Assembly (NCBI GenBank): GCA_919901855.1
Contig: CAKKQC010000014.1
Location: forward strand, 1 to 43,029
DNA: 43,029 nt
Direction: 5' to 3'
Origin: a bacterium
GTDB lineage: Bacteria > Oederibacteriota > CAKKQC01
Shown here: in pieces, positions 1-7,698 of the stretch
Numbering within the stretch: the first letter of the stretch is position 1
Layout of the letters: each line of letters starts with the position of its first letter
Notes under the pieces: model-generated
What the model was told of the DNA's origin: nothing
What the model saw: the letters and a program-made list of their open reading frames with translations, nothing else
Databases searched by the model: none
Program-made: the position numbers and the translations under genes

Positions 1-48
1 ACTGTTCACGTCCATCGCAATGACTTCCGTCAGTTTTTCAGCATCCTG
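1..48. mobile_element. Terminal end of an IS5-type insertion sequence (rest lies outside the window)
   Basis: Positions 34-48 read TTTTTCAGCATCCTG, which differs by one base from the inner-to-outer terminal repeat of the complete IS at 3799-5157 (TTTTTCAGCAACCTG on its left end, reversed). It is followed at 49-52 by CTAG, the same target tetranucleotide used by that IS. The element interrupts the restriction gene that starts at 1018. The preceding bases do not match the inner ends of the complete IS, so this is a related but different element. Only its end can be seen; its transposase is not in the window. Confidence 0.7.
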
Positions 49-1018
49 CTAGCGCTTTCGGGTCCTCGGATGCGAGCTGGGCGACATCGACGTTCTTCAG
101 GTAAGCCTTGGGCGTCGCCGTGAGCCCGACCCGCGTGCCCTGGAAGTACTGGACGACCTCGCGGGCGTCCCCGTAGATCGAGCGGTGCGCCTCATCGTTC
201 ACGATGAGGTCGAAGTAGAACGGCGTAAACTCCTCCCGGTAGCGCCGGCCCATCATCAGGGACTGGATAGTCGCCACGACGACCGAGGAGCCCAGGAGCT
301 CCCCCGTCCGCCGCGCCGTCCTGTAGATGACGGGCATGTACTCGCCGAGGACCACGTTGAAGTCCTCCATCGTCTGCTTGGCCAGCTCGATGCGATCCAC
401 GATGAAGAGCACGCGCTCCGCGTTCTTCGTGCGCAGGAACCTGCGGATCAGGGCGGCGCAGAGCAGGGTCTTCCCCGTCCCGGTCGCCATCTCAAGCAGG
501 AACTTGCGGCGTCCCTTCCCGTCGAATCCCTTCGCGATCTCGTCCATCGCGCGGATCTGGTATCCGCGCATCGTGAGGTCGCCCCGAAGGGCCCGGAGGT
601 ACTCAGGTCCGACGGCTTCAGTCAGGAGCGGCTTGGGCGGCTGGAGGTTCTTGAGCCGAACGCGGTCGAGGTCTGACCGGGAAGGAAGTCCCTCGATGCG
701 GTACGCATCCCGCTGATCGGCTCGCTGATAGTTCCAGAACCAGTGCTCGCGGCCGTTCGAGAGGATCACGAACGGGGCGTTCAGGTTCTCGGCATAGCCC
801 CTCGCCTGCTCCTTGGCGTCGTAGGGGTCCAGATCCTCCTTCTTCGCCTCCAGGACGCAGAGCACCTGCCCGGTCTTCCCCTTGAGAATGTAGTCCGCCC
901 TGCCGGATGGTCCGTGGAACTCGAACTGGATCTGCTTGGGGTCCAGAAGGTTCCATCCGCTGGCCTCCAGCGCCCGGTCGATCAGAACCCGCGAGAAGGC
1001 CTCAGATTGTCCTGGCAT
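38..1018 (-). pseudogene. hsdR: Type I restriction enzyme R subunit, N-terminal part, cut by an IS
   Basis: The 326 residues carry the N-terminal nuclease domain of HsdR (D42 and the E57-x-K59 pair of a PD-(D/E)XK site) followed by the first half of the SF2 motor: Walker A ATGTGKT near 178-184, DEAH near 275 and GLTATP near 298. HsdR is the ATP-driven DNA-translocating and cleaving subunit of type I restriction complexes and is usually 800-1,100 residues long. Here the reading frame runs into an IS end and stops inside its terminal repeat; the second RecA domain and the HsdM-contacting C terminus are missing. No hsdM or hsdS is in the window. The start at 1018 is favoured because a TAGGAT box lies 7 bp before the ATG and no stronger start follows. 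The fragment is very likely non-functional in restriction. Confidence 0.9.
49..52. repeat. CTAG target site next to the first IS end
   Basis: The tetranucleotide CTAG separates the IS end from the hsdR sequence. The partner copy would lie on the other side of the element, outside the window. The same tetranucleotide flanks the complete IS at 3795-3798 and 5158-5161. Confidence 0.6.
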
Positions 1019-1025
1019 CCGCTCT

Positions 1026-1031
1026 ATCCTA
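1026..1031 (-). promoter_or_regulatory. -10 box of hsdR, leaderless layout
   Basis: On the minus strand TAGGAT is followed by 7 bp and then the hsdR ATG (1016-1018), so the transcript would begin at or within a base or two of the start codon. No Shine-Dalgarno sequence fits this start. Inferred from sequence only. Confidence 0.45.
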
Positions 1032-1171
1032 CCCCCTGTTGCCGCAGGGCTCCCCCGCCTACCGCCGAAATGTGGGGAGGATACCGAATTGCTGGACCTG
1101 ACTGGTTATGCCTCGGGAAGAACCTCTCATGGCGAGCCGGGGCGTGATGAGTCCATGCTCGACGAGCCTCG

Positions 1172-1459
1172 TTACCGCCGTCCTCCGGCCCGAGCAGCCC
1201 TGAACACCCACCTCTCCTCGACCTGGATCATCTGACAGGCATGGCACAGCCGGGGCCGGATAGCGTCGAGCATCAAGGCTGCCCGCTCCAGGCCTATGGC
1301 CAGCTCCGCCAGCGTACGCGTTTCGTCGTCCTCGACGCGGCCCTGCTCGTGCGCCAGCCCAGTCACGGCCAACGCATCGCGGCGAAGCTGACCGGCCAGG
1401 CTGAGGAGCAGCGCGGAGAGATCCTGGTTCCTCACGTCGACTGCGTGATCTTCGTTCAT
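1172..1459 (-). CDS. Small hypothetical protein (95 aa)
   Basis: I do not recognise this family. The start at 1459 (MNEDHAVDV) is chosen because a strong GGGAGGTGAGG Shine-Dalgarno lies just upstream on the minus strand; an in-frame GTG at 1468 lies inside that site and is unlikely. The protein is mostly helical in character (LSALLLSLAGQLRRDALAVTG, then two further amphipathic stretches), with a CHAC pair near residue 75 and a basic C terminus. It stands alone, about 150 bp from hsdR and pointing the same way. The good ribosome site supports expression; function is unknown. Confidence 0.5.
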   Translation of the reverse strand: MNEDHAVDVRNQDLSALLLSLAGQLRRDALAVTGLAHEQGRVEDDETRTLAELAIGLERAALMLDAIRPRLCHACQMIQVEERWVFRAARAGGRR

Positions 1460-1969
1460 CCACCTCACCTCCCGTCAGGCAAGGATCAGGGCATGGAAAG
1501 ACGCGGAATGCAAGGCGTGGACGTGAACTCATCTGGTCGCTGGCCAGGGACCCAACTGGTAATGACGATGCTACGAAAGAGGCCGGCGGGTTCTCAAGGA
1601 CATCGCCGTCAGGTCATGCGGGGCAGGCCGACGACTCAAGCAATGCGGTGCCGCCGGGGACATGGACGAAGGAAGTCGACTTCCGGTGGGATTTGCAGGA
1701 CCGCCGGCGGTGACGAGGTCCATTCCTTCGCTCGAACAGCGCGCAACACAGCTCTGTCGACGCACCCGGCTCGTTCTCCCACACGGGCTCGCTCAACCGC
1801 ACACCGGGATTGAGCCGGTAGACCTCCATCATCGTGAGCTGGCAGGCAGCCCTGACGTTCATGCACTCCCTCGGATCGGGGTACTGGATAGCCAACTGGC
1901 AGAAGCCGAGGAGCTTCCTGGTTCGGCTGGTTGAGTGTCAAGTCACCGCACTGGTAGCATTGAGGAGTC
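1460..1969. other. Intergenic stretch with a possible decayed reading frame on the minus strand
   Basis: No convincing intact gene is visible. On the minus strand two overlapping frames could be pieces of one small protein: one opens with an ATG at 1971 (MTPQCYQCGDLTLNQ, zinc-ribbon-like) and a second frame continues from about 1915 to 1614 (KLLGFCQLAIQYPDPRECM and onward). A frameshift would be needed to join them. The minus-strand ATG and the kinase ATG at 1970 overlap within the same CATG, which is either a divergent start pair or chance. I leave it unassigned. Confidence 0.25.
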
Positions 1970-3794
1970 ATGGCGAGAAGAGCCCGAACACGCGCTCGAG
2001 ATTCGGCTCGCAGGAAAGCAGCCAAACTTAATGATGGTCGCGGTCCAGGCGAATTGGGGGCGCCGAGAACTGCCGCAGCAGCTCGCTTCGCTCCGATCTT
2101 TGACGACCTCCATACACCCTTCTTCGTCGCGGACTCCTCCGGCAAGGTCGTCTACTGCAACGCCTGCCTGCGGACCCTCCTCGACCTGCCCGCCTCGCGA
2201 ATCGTGGGGAGGAAATGCCTGCGGCTCTTCTTCGGCGATCAGCCTCCTCCCATCCCTGGCCCGCCGTCTGCCTCCGGACAAGGCGCCACCGCGTCCGTCG
2301 TGGTTCGTTCAGTCGAGAACATGACCTGCCTCATCGCCACCTACCCGATGAGCCAGCCGGACGGAACGCCTGCTGGAGCGCTGTTCTTTCTGCATCGCCT
2401 GACCGACACGGCCAGATCCAGCCTGGGAGGCGATGACTCCCCGTCGAGTCTCCGAGGACTCATCCAGAATCCCCCCGTCGTCGTCGTCAACCTGGATCAC
2501 GCAGGCCGCGTGGCAACTTGGAACTGGAGCGCTGAGCGGATGTTCGAGATGAACACCACGGAGGCCTTGGGCACGTTCTGCCCCGTTCTGGCAGACGACA
2601 ACCTTGAGTTGAACTACCTGCACAGGCAGCGGTTCCTCAACGGCGAGGATCTCACAGGAGTCGAAGTCCGGAGGGCCCGCCGGAACGGCAGCGTGATGGA
2701 GATCAACTACTCCATCTCCCCAACGACCGATGCCGAGGCAAAGATTCTCGGGTTCACGCTGATCGCCGTGGATGTCACCGAACTGAAGCGGGTAGAGGAG
2801 ATCGGACAGCGCCGACAGGAGGAAATTCGTGAACTGCAGAAGGTCGAGGCGATCGGGCGGCTCGCGGGAGGCATCGCCCATGACTTCAACAACATCATGA
2901 CTGCCGTGGTCGGGTACAGCGAGCTTCTGTTGAATGACCTTCCTCAGGAGGGCCGTGTGCGGAGGATCGTCGGTGAGATCCACAAGGCTGGCCAGCGGGC
3001 AACCGAGCTCACTCAGCAGCTCCTCGCCTTCAGCCGACGCCAAATGCTCCAGCCGAAGGTGCTCGACATCAATCAGGTCTTCCAAGAAGTGGAGAAGCTC
3101 CTACAACGTCTTCTCGGGGAGGACATCGAAATTGTCACGAAGTTGGACAAGCGACTCTGGTCGGCGTACGCGGATCGTGACAGGATCATGCAGGTTATCC
3201 TCAACCTCGCCGTGAACGCGCGGGATGCCATGCCGAATGGAGGGAAACTGATCATCGAGTCCAGAAACTCCGTCTTGGATACAGCGTACGCTCAACTCCA
3301 CCCCGGGATCTCGGCCGGAGAGTACGTCGCGCTCGTGATCAGTGATACGGGACACGGCATGGATGATCAGGTGAAGGCCCATCTCTTCGAGCCTTTCTTC
3401 ACCACCAAGGAAGTCGGCAAGGGAACGGGGCTGGGCTTGGCGACTGTATACGGCATTATCCGGCAGGCTGGCGGCCACATCAGTGTCTATAGCGAGGTGT
3501 CTCATGGGACCACTTTTCGAATCTACCTCCCACGCTCAACCGAGCAGCAGGAACCGCAGCCTACTCCACCGAAGATTCCCGAAGTCGCACGGGGCGGCAA
3601 CGAGACAGTCCTCCTAGCCGAAGATGAGGCAAGCGTCCGCGAGCTCGCTACCGAGGTTCTCAAGAACCTGGGATACACGGTTCTGCCCGCCCGCAACGGC
3701 CTAGAAGCACTAAGCATAGCCAGGAAGTGGCAGGGCCCAATTCACCTGCTCCTCACCGATATCGTGATGCCTAGGATGGGTGGCATCGAACTGG

Positions 3795-3798
3795 CTAG
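3795..3798. repeat. Left target-site duplication, CTAG
   Basis: CTAG immediately left of the IS. Keeping exactly one CTAG on removal of the IS restores the kinase reading frame; keeping none does not. Confidence 0.9.
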
Positions 3799-3812
3799 CA
3801 GGTTGCTGAAAA
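3799..3812 (+). repeat. Left terminal inverted repeat of the IS
   Basis: CAGGTTGCTGAAAA, perfectly matched by the reverse complement at 5144-5157. The repeat is where the transposase would bind and cut. Confidence 0.9.
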
Positions 3813-3879
3813 AGGGGAACTTCTCCGTCCGCTCGTCAATTGTGATGAACAGCAGAACGCTGATGGCGGGAGGCTGAGA

Positions 3880-4989
3880 ATGCGCGGACGGGAAGAACGG
3901 CAGAGCAGCATGCTGGTGGTCTACAACATCGAGGAGCGGATTCCGGCGGACCATCCGCTCCGGCGGATCCGGGCGCTGGTGGATGAGCGGTTGCTGGCGC
4001 TGTCGGCGCGGTTTTCAGCCGCGTATCCTGAGCTCGGACGCCCCTCCATTCCCCCCGAAGCGTTGCTGAAAGCCCTCCTGCTGCGGGCGTTGTATTCGAT
4101 CCGCAGCGAGCGGCAGCTGGTGGACCAGCTGAACTGGAATCTCTTGTACCGGTGGTTCGTGGGTTTGGCCCCGGACGCCGACGTGTGGGACGCCACCACG
4201 TTTACGAAGAACCGGGAGCGGTTCGAAGCGCACGGGCTGGTGCAGGCGTTCTTCGACGGGGTGGTGAAGGAGGCGGTGGCGCGGGGCCTGGCGTCGACGG
4301 ACCATTTCAGCGTGGACGGGACGTTGATCCAGGCGTATGCGTCGCTCAAGAGCTTCAAGCCGAAGGACGGGACGGGGCGACCGCCGACGGATGACGATCC
4401 GAAGAACCCGACGGTGAACTTCCGGGGCGAGCGGCGGAGCAACGCGACGCATGCGTCGACGACGGATCCGGAGGCGCGACTGGCGCGGAAAGGGGACGGG
4501 AAGGAAGCGAAGCTGTACCACGGGGCGTCGATCCTGATGGAGAACCGGACGGGGTTGTGCGTGGCGGTGGCGGTGCATGAGCCGGCGGGCGAGGCGCGGG
4601 CGGCAGGGCCGCTGGTGAGCCAGGCGCGGCGGCGGATGGGGTTTACGGGGACGGTGACGGTGGGAGCAGACAAGGGGTACATCGGCGGTCCGGCGTTGCA
4701 GGCAATGGAGCGGGCGAAGGTGGTGCCGCACGTACCGATGGACGATCCCCCGATGGATCTGTCGCGGCCCGGCGCGCGGGCGAGACAGCGGGCGTACCGC
4801 CGGCAGGGCACGAAGGGGCATGCGATCAGCCAGTGGATACGGAAGCAAGTGGAGGAAGCGTTCGGGTGGGGCAAGACGATCGGGGGCATGGAGCGAACAC
4901 GATTCCGAGGGCGGTGGCGTGTGGGGCTGCAGGTACTTCTGACGATGGCCGCCTACGACTTGGTGCGGATGGCGAAATGCACGGCGTGA
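3880..4989 (+). CDS. IS5-family DDE transposase
   Basis: A 369-residue transposase with an N-terminal DUF772-type helical DNA-binding region (about 10-110) and a DDE catalytic domain. The acidic triad is visible as D in HFSVDGTLIQAY (about 146), D in TVGADKGY (about 265) and E in KQVEEAFGWGKT (about 326). A GGAGG site a few bases before the ATG supports the start at 3880. The length is normal for the family and the frame is intact, so the element may still be active. Its codon use is heavily GC-rich, unlike the surrounding kinase gene, as expected for a recently arrived element. Confidence 0.95.
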   Translation: MRGREERQSSMLVVYNIEERIPADHPLRRIRALVDERLLALSARFSAAYPELGRPSIPPEALLKALLLRALYSIRSERQLVDQLNWNLLYRWFVGLAPDADVWDATTFTKNRERFEAHGLVQAFFDGVVKEAVARGLASTDHFSVDGTLIQAYASLKSFKPKDGTGRPPTDDDPKNPTVNFRGERRSNATHASTTDPEARLARKGDGKEAKLYHGASILMENRTGLCVAVAVHEPAGEARAAGPLVSQARRRMGFTGTVTVGADKGYIGGPALQAMERAKVVPHVPMDDPPMDLSRPGARARQRAYRRQGTKGHAISQWIRKQVEEAFGWGKTIGGMERTRFRGRWRVGLQVLLTMAAYDLVRMAKCTA

Positions 4990-5143
4990 GGTCGCGACGA
5001 GGACGAAGACCGGGACGAGACGAGGCTCACGGAGGCGAACGGAGGGCGGGAACGGCGAGCGGGACGGTCGCAAAGCCGACCGGCTCGCCCCTTCAGCCGC
5101 TCAGAACCGGGTCACGATCAGTTCTCTCGTCCTCATGACCGTA

Positions 5144-5157
5144 TTTTCAGCAACCTG
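5144..5157 (-). repeat. Right terminal inverted repeat of the IS
   Basis: TTTTCAGCAACCTG, the reverse complement of the left end. Confidence 0.9.
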
Positions 5158-5161
5158 CTAG
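5158..5161. repeat. Right target-site duplication, CTAG
   Basis: Second copy of CTAG, immediately right of the IS; see the left copy at 3795-3798. Confidence 0.9.
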
Positions 5162-5336
5162 GCAGTTCACCACCATGCGCCCCATGAGCAGAGTGCTTCT
5201 GATGTCCGGATACACGGGCGAAGTCCTTACTCGCAGGGGGCTTCTGGGGTCAGAAGTGCCGTTCCTTGAGAAGCCGTTCTCGACGGCGCGGCTTTCGGGC
5301 AAGATCAGGGAGATCCTAGACTCCTCCCGCAGATAG
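5162..5336 (+). pseudogene. 3' part of the interrupted histidine kinase (rest of the receiver domain)
   Basis: When 3799-5157 and one CTAG are removed, the frame runs on from IELA into RQFTTMRPMSRVLLMSGYTG and ends at the TAG at 5334-5336. This supplies the missing receiver features: the LLMSGYTG strand with its conserved serine and the EKPF motif with the conserved lysine, followed by the last helix. The rebuilt protein has 667 residues (2,004 bases including stop, divisible by three). By itself this segment has no start codon that would make a useful product. Confidence 0.92.
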
Positions 5337-5676
5337 CTCCTGCGCTGCCCACACGAGGAGCTCGCCGGGAATCCACTCTTGCCCTCGAATTCCCTCCGAA
5401 ATGCTGGTCGTGGTCTACAGACTGCATTGGAGTTGACCAGGAATTGCCGATCATTGGCGACTCGAGATTCCACGAACACCGACACGGCAGAATGCCCCCC
5501 CCTTTCGGGAGGCCAGAAAGGCTGGATCATTGCCTGCTTCTTACCTTTCGACCCCCAACGGGCGCCCAACAGCGCCGGTATCGTCGACCGACTGTCAGCC
5601 ACTCGGATGGTATTAACGCCTGTGGGTGGCCCTCCTTGCTCAATTGAGTTGTCAGTCGGCTCCCATGATGAGTGTT

Positions 5677-5724
5677 ATGCTCTCCAGGCCATGTGACATC
5701 AGGGTCATGTGTCACCGCTTGTGA
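5677..5724 (+). other. 15-codon open frame inside repeat copy 1
   Basis: Reads MLSRPCDIRVMCHRL and stops just before the first GTCAG box. Copy 2 has a frame of the same length at 9994-10041. In copy 1 the equivalent of the -10 box is CATGAT rather than TATAAT. Length and position are shared, but the changes between the copies include many that alter residues, so coding is doubtful. Confidence 0.15.
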
Positions 5725-5725
5725 G

Positions 5726-5750
5726 CTGACGATTACTGACGGATGCTGAC
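5726..5750 (-). promoter_or_regulatory. Array 1 of three GTCAG boxes, 10-bp phase
   Basis: On the plus strand CTGAC occurs at 5726-5730, 5736-5740 and 5746-5750, i.e. GTCAG three times at exact 10-bp steps on the minus strand, one helical turn apart. The middle spacer TAATC/CTGACGATTA is also kept. This matches arrays at 7618-7642 and 10043-10067. It looks like an operator for a protein binding one face of the DNA; the binder is unknown. Confidence 0.65.
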
Positions 5751-5832
5751 ATCCCTTCACGCGCAGGCGGAATATCCTCCTCGCCAGGAACCGCACACAG
5801 GACGCGCTCTTCGAAGCAGCGCTCTTGTTGGC

Positions 5833-7473
5833 CTACTGAGCCTTCACGGACGATGCACAGCGGAACCCGATACTGACGCCCCTGGCTGACGGATCGTGGT
5901 AGCCTCGGCTCGCGGACCGGCACATCACACCTGCATCGACCCATGATCCACCACGAAGCACGCGGTATCTACTGAAATCTTGACCAGGAGGGTCCTGAAC
6001 AGGGCTCGAGGAATAGTAGGCCGCGTCATACCAATCCGCGCACCATTCCCACACGTTCCCGTACATGTCATATAGACCAAATGCGTTCGCCACCTTCTGA
6101 CCCACTGCGTGTGTTTGCCCCTCTGCGTTGCCGATATGCCATGCGTAGTCGCCAAGCCGCTCCACATCATCACCGAAGCACCACTTCCCCATGCTTTCTG
6201 CCCGGCACGCGTACTCCCACTCCGCCTCGGTCGGCAACCGCTTCCCGTAGTACGTTGCATACGCCATCGCGTTGTCCCAGCTCACTCCGATGACGGGCCT
6301 ACTCCCTCGACCCCAGTGTCCGTCCCCGGGTACACCCCTCCTTGTCGCCTTGCAGAAGCGGTCGTATAGGTCAAACGTCACCTCGTACTTATCGAGATAG
6401 AACGAGCTGACCCTTACCGCGTGCGGAGGCTTCTCGTCCGGGCCTCCGTCGTTACTTCCCATCGTGAACTCCCCTGCGGGTATCAGGATCATCTCCGCGC
6501 CATCTTGGCCCGCGGTCTCCTTCGCCAGTGACGATGCCGCGGAGATGGGTCCGGGAAGTGCCGGAGCCGGCACTTCCGGTACGACCCATAGATCCTTCCA
6601 GGGCGCTACTGGTTCCGTGGACACCGTCGCAGGCACAGAGGACACGAATGGAGCATGGGGCGGTGCCGCCTCTGTCGCTTCCGTCACGAACACGAACTCT
6701 CCCTCTCCGCTACGGCCCACTTGCGGATTCTGCTCGCGCCGGAACCGCGTCATTGCTGTCTGCGCCACCTTCGGCTTGACGTAAGCGGCGATATCGTCGC
6801 TCGTCACGATTCCGTCGTGATCCGCGTCTGCAGCGCCGGATATGGCCTCAAGGAAGTACCTCGTGAACAGGCCCTGCCCCTGCCACTCGTGGGCCTCCTG
6901 TCCCGCCCTCCCCGCAGTCATCACCATCCGCACCCGCTTGCTCGTTACCTGCATGAGGTAGTCGCGGAGATTCGGCGACAGACCAAGGCCGCGAGTCCAG
7001 AGCGCGAGCCCCGAGTAGCAGGAGTCTGCCACGAACATGACATGCTTACAGGGGTACTCCTCGAACCACTCCGTCAGCTCTCCCATAGAAATCCCCGTGG
7101 CCCGGAGCAGGTCCCGATCCCCGTCGACAGGCATCAGGTAGCCCATCGCCCTCTTTCCCGCCCCTGTCGATACGCCGTGGCCAGCGAAGTAGACGAGCAC
7201 ACGGTCCTCGCGGCCGACGTTGTTCCGAAGTTCATCGCCGAGTCGCGTCCGGATACTCCGCAGGCTGGCTTCCTCGTTGCACAGGAGGCTCACCGTGAAC
7301 CCATGCTGCTTGAGCGCCTCGGATACCGCAACGGCATCCCGCACCGCGCCCGTAAGCGGGGACATATTCCAATTCTGGTAGGCGTCGATCCCGATTGCGA
7401 TGGCGATTGAGTTGTCGTAGATCTTGACGGTACCCGTAAGCCCGCCCCGGCCGCCCGGAGGGGGTGTATACAT
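5833..7473 (-). CDS. Caspase-like peptidase fused to an FGE-sulfatase-fold domain
   Basis: A 546-residue protein. Residues 18-250 form a peptidase C14 (caspase/metacaspase) domain with the catalytic pair H99 in YFAGHG and C152 in ADSCYSG; an EF-hand-like loop DADHDGIVTSDD lies near 215. After a proline-rich linker (about 265-320), residues 325-546 form an FGE-sulfatase/C-type-lectin-like domain (IPAGEFTMGS, LPTEAEWEYA, GNVWEWCADWYD, RVLRGGSW, GFRCA). Catalytic FGEs have two cysteines after GGS; here the first is replaced by aspartate (VDAGVMC), so this domain is more likely a sensor or binding module. Caspases with sensor domains act in bacterial abortive defence (established). The start at 7473 is chosen over 7509 because AGGCAGGGG precedes it and because an 18-codon leader ends just upstream. 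Confidence 0.88.
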   Translation of the reverse strand: MYTPPPGGRGGLTGTVKIYDNSIAIAIGIDAYQNWNMSPLTGAVRDAVAVSEALKQHGFTVSLLCNEEASLRSIRTRLGDELRNNVGREDRVLVYFAGHGVSTGAGKRAMGYLMPVDGDRDLLRATGISMGELTEWFEEYPCKHVMFVADSCYSGLALWTRGLGLSPNLRDYLMQVTSKRVRMVMTAGRAGQEAHEWQGQGLFTRYFLEAISGAADADHDGIVTSDDIAAYVKPKVAQTAMTRFRREQNPQVGRSGEGEFVFVTEATEAAPPHAPFVSSVPATVSTEPVAPWKDLWVVPEVPAPALPGPISAASSLAKETAGQDGAEMILIPAGEFTMGSNDGGPDEKPPHAVRVSSFYLDKYEVTFDLYDRFCKATRRGVPGDGHWGRGSRPVIGVSWDNAMAYATYYGKRLPTEAEWEYACRAESMGKWCFGDDVERLGDYAWHIGNAEGQTHAVGQKVANAFGLYDMYGNVWEWCADWYDAAYYSSSPVQDPPGQDFSRYRVLRGGSWVDAGVMCRSASRGYHDPSARGVSIGFRCASSVKAQ

Positions 7474-7489
7474 TACACCCCTGCCTCGC

Positions 7490-7546
7490 CTAGAAGTCAC
7501 GGGACCCATTCAGCGCGACTGCCACAACGGGGCTTGCGATCGCCAT
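7490..7546 (-). CDS. Possible 18-residue leader peptide of the caspase gene
   Basis: An ATG at 7546 lies 6 bp after a TACAAT box and opens a frame reading MAIASPVVAVALNGSRDF, which stops 16 bp before the caspase start. The same promoter and ATG, inside a 23-bp identical stretch, open a full-length protein at 16269. This suggests that translation does begin here, with the caspase then started by re-initiation. Coding is inferred from position only. Confidence 0.35.
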   Translation of the reverse strand: MAIASPVVAVALNGSRDF

Positions 7547-7565
7547 GCCGCCATTGTAGTACGGC
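7543..7565 (-). repeat. 23-bp promoter/start repeat, copy 1
   Basis: Identical over 23 bp to 16266-16288. On the minus strand the core is TACAATGGCGGCATGG, i.e. a -10 box, six bases and an ATG. The flanks differ. It may mark shared control or a recombination joint. Confidence 0.8.
7553..7558 (-). promoter_or_regulatory. -10 box of the caspase transcription unit
   Basis: TACAAT on the minus strand, 6 bp before the leader ATG at 7546 and about 60 bp downstream of the GTCAG array at 7618-7642. No good -35 box is seen, as would be expected of a promoter that needs an activator; that is inference. Confidence 0.5.
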
Positions 7566-7617
7566 ACCATTCCGACGAGGCCTATTTGAATGAGGGCCAC
7601 GGGTCGCGCGTTGTTAG

Positions 7618-7642
7618 CTGACGATTTCTGACGGCTACTGAC
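7618..7642 (-). promoter_or_regulatory. Array 2 of three GTCAG boxes, 10-bp phase
   Basis: CTGAC occurs at 7618-7622, 7628-7632 and 7638-7642. It lies between the 3' end of the PIN-like gene and the caspase promoter. Only the array and about 15 bp beside it resemble the repeat unit; the rest of the unit is absent here. That the array is kept while its surroundings are not argues that it is the functional part. Confidence 0.65.
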
Positions 7643-7698
7643 ACGCTAAATGCCGCCTGACCGCAATCCTCCGCGCAAGTCCGGTACGCGCTCTCGTG

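Larger units (their letters stand above)
1970..3877 (+). pseudogene. Hybrid sensor histidine kinase, 5' part, interrupted by an IS in its receiver domain
   Basis: Order of parts: a basic N terminus, two PAS-like sensory domains (about 40-150 and 165-280), a HisKA dimerisation domain with the phospho-accepting histidine in GGIAHDFNN (about residue 304), an HATPase domain (N box NLAVNARDAMP near 414, G1 DTGHGMD near 458, G2 GKGTGLGLATVYG near 484) and the start of a C-terminal receiver with its phospho-acceptor aspartate in LLTDIVMP (D597). No membrane helices are seen, so sensing would be cytoplasmic. At 3799 the frame enters the IS and ends with a foreign tail at 3877. The rest of the receiver is found beyond the IS at 5162-5336. 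The kinase core could still be made, but the receiver lacks its last two strands and helices. A GAGGAG-like site lies very close to the ATG. No partner regulator is nearby. Confidence 0.92.
3799..5157 (+). mobile_element. Complete IS5-family insertion sequence (1,359 bp)
   Basis: The element is bounded by perfect 14-bp terminal inverted repeats (CAGGTTGCTGAAAA at 3799-3812, its reverse complement at 5144-5157) and flanked on both sides by CTAG. It holds one transposase gene. A 4-bp YTAR-type duplication such as CTAG is what the IS5 subgroup of the IS5 family produces (established knowledge). The boundaries are confirmed independently because deleting 3799-5157 plus one CTAG rejoins the two halves of the histidine kinase in frame. 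Confidence 0.93.
5405..5750 (-). repeat. Repeat unit copy 1 (~350 bp, diverged direct repeat)
   Basis: This stretch aligns along its whole length with 9712-10068 in the same orientation. Well-preserved blocks include TTGACCA followed by TTGCCGATC, CCTTTCGG-n-AGGCCAGAAAG, a TGTCAGCCA-TTCGG block, TTAACGCCTGTG/TTGACGCCTGTG, TGTCAGTCGGCTCC, GAGTGTTATGCTCT and AGGCCATGTGACAT, ending in the GTCAG boxes. The boundaries are approximate. In copy 2 the unit sits directly upstream of the minus-strand gene ending at 7699. Here no gene follows on the minus strand, so copy 1 may be the relic upstream region of a lost gene. Confidence 0.8.
5337..5832. other. Non-coding stretch between the kinase and the caspase gene
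   Basis: About 500 bp without a convincing gene. Most of it is one copy of a repeat unit (about 5405-5750) that ends in three phased GTCAG boxes; both are listed separately. The remaining bases, 5751-5832, run up to the 3' end of the caspase gene and show nothing clear. Confidence 0.7.

Noticed and set aside
38-1018. Intact type I restriction system
   Set aside because: HsdR is truncated and neither HsdM nor HsdS is present.
3813-3877. Natural C terminus of the histidine kinase
   Set aside because: The last codons lie within the IS; the true continuation is found at 5162-5336.
5726-5750. CRISPR-like repeat
   Set aside because: The boxes are 5 bp long with 5-bp spacers, only three per array, and no cas gene is near.
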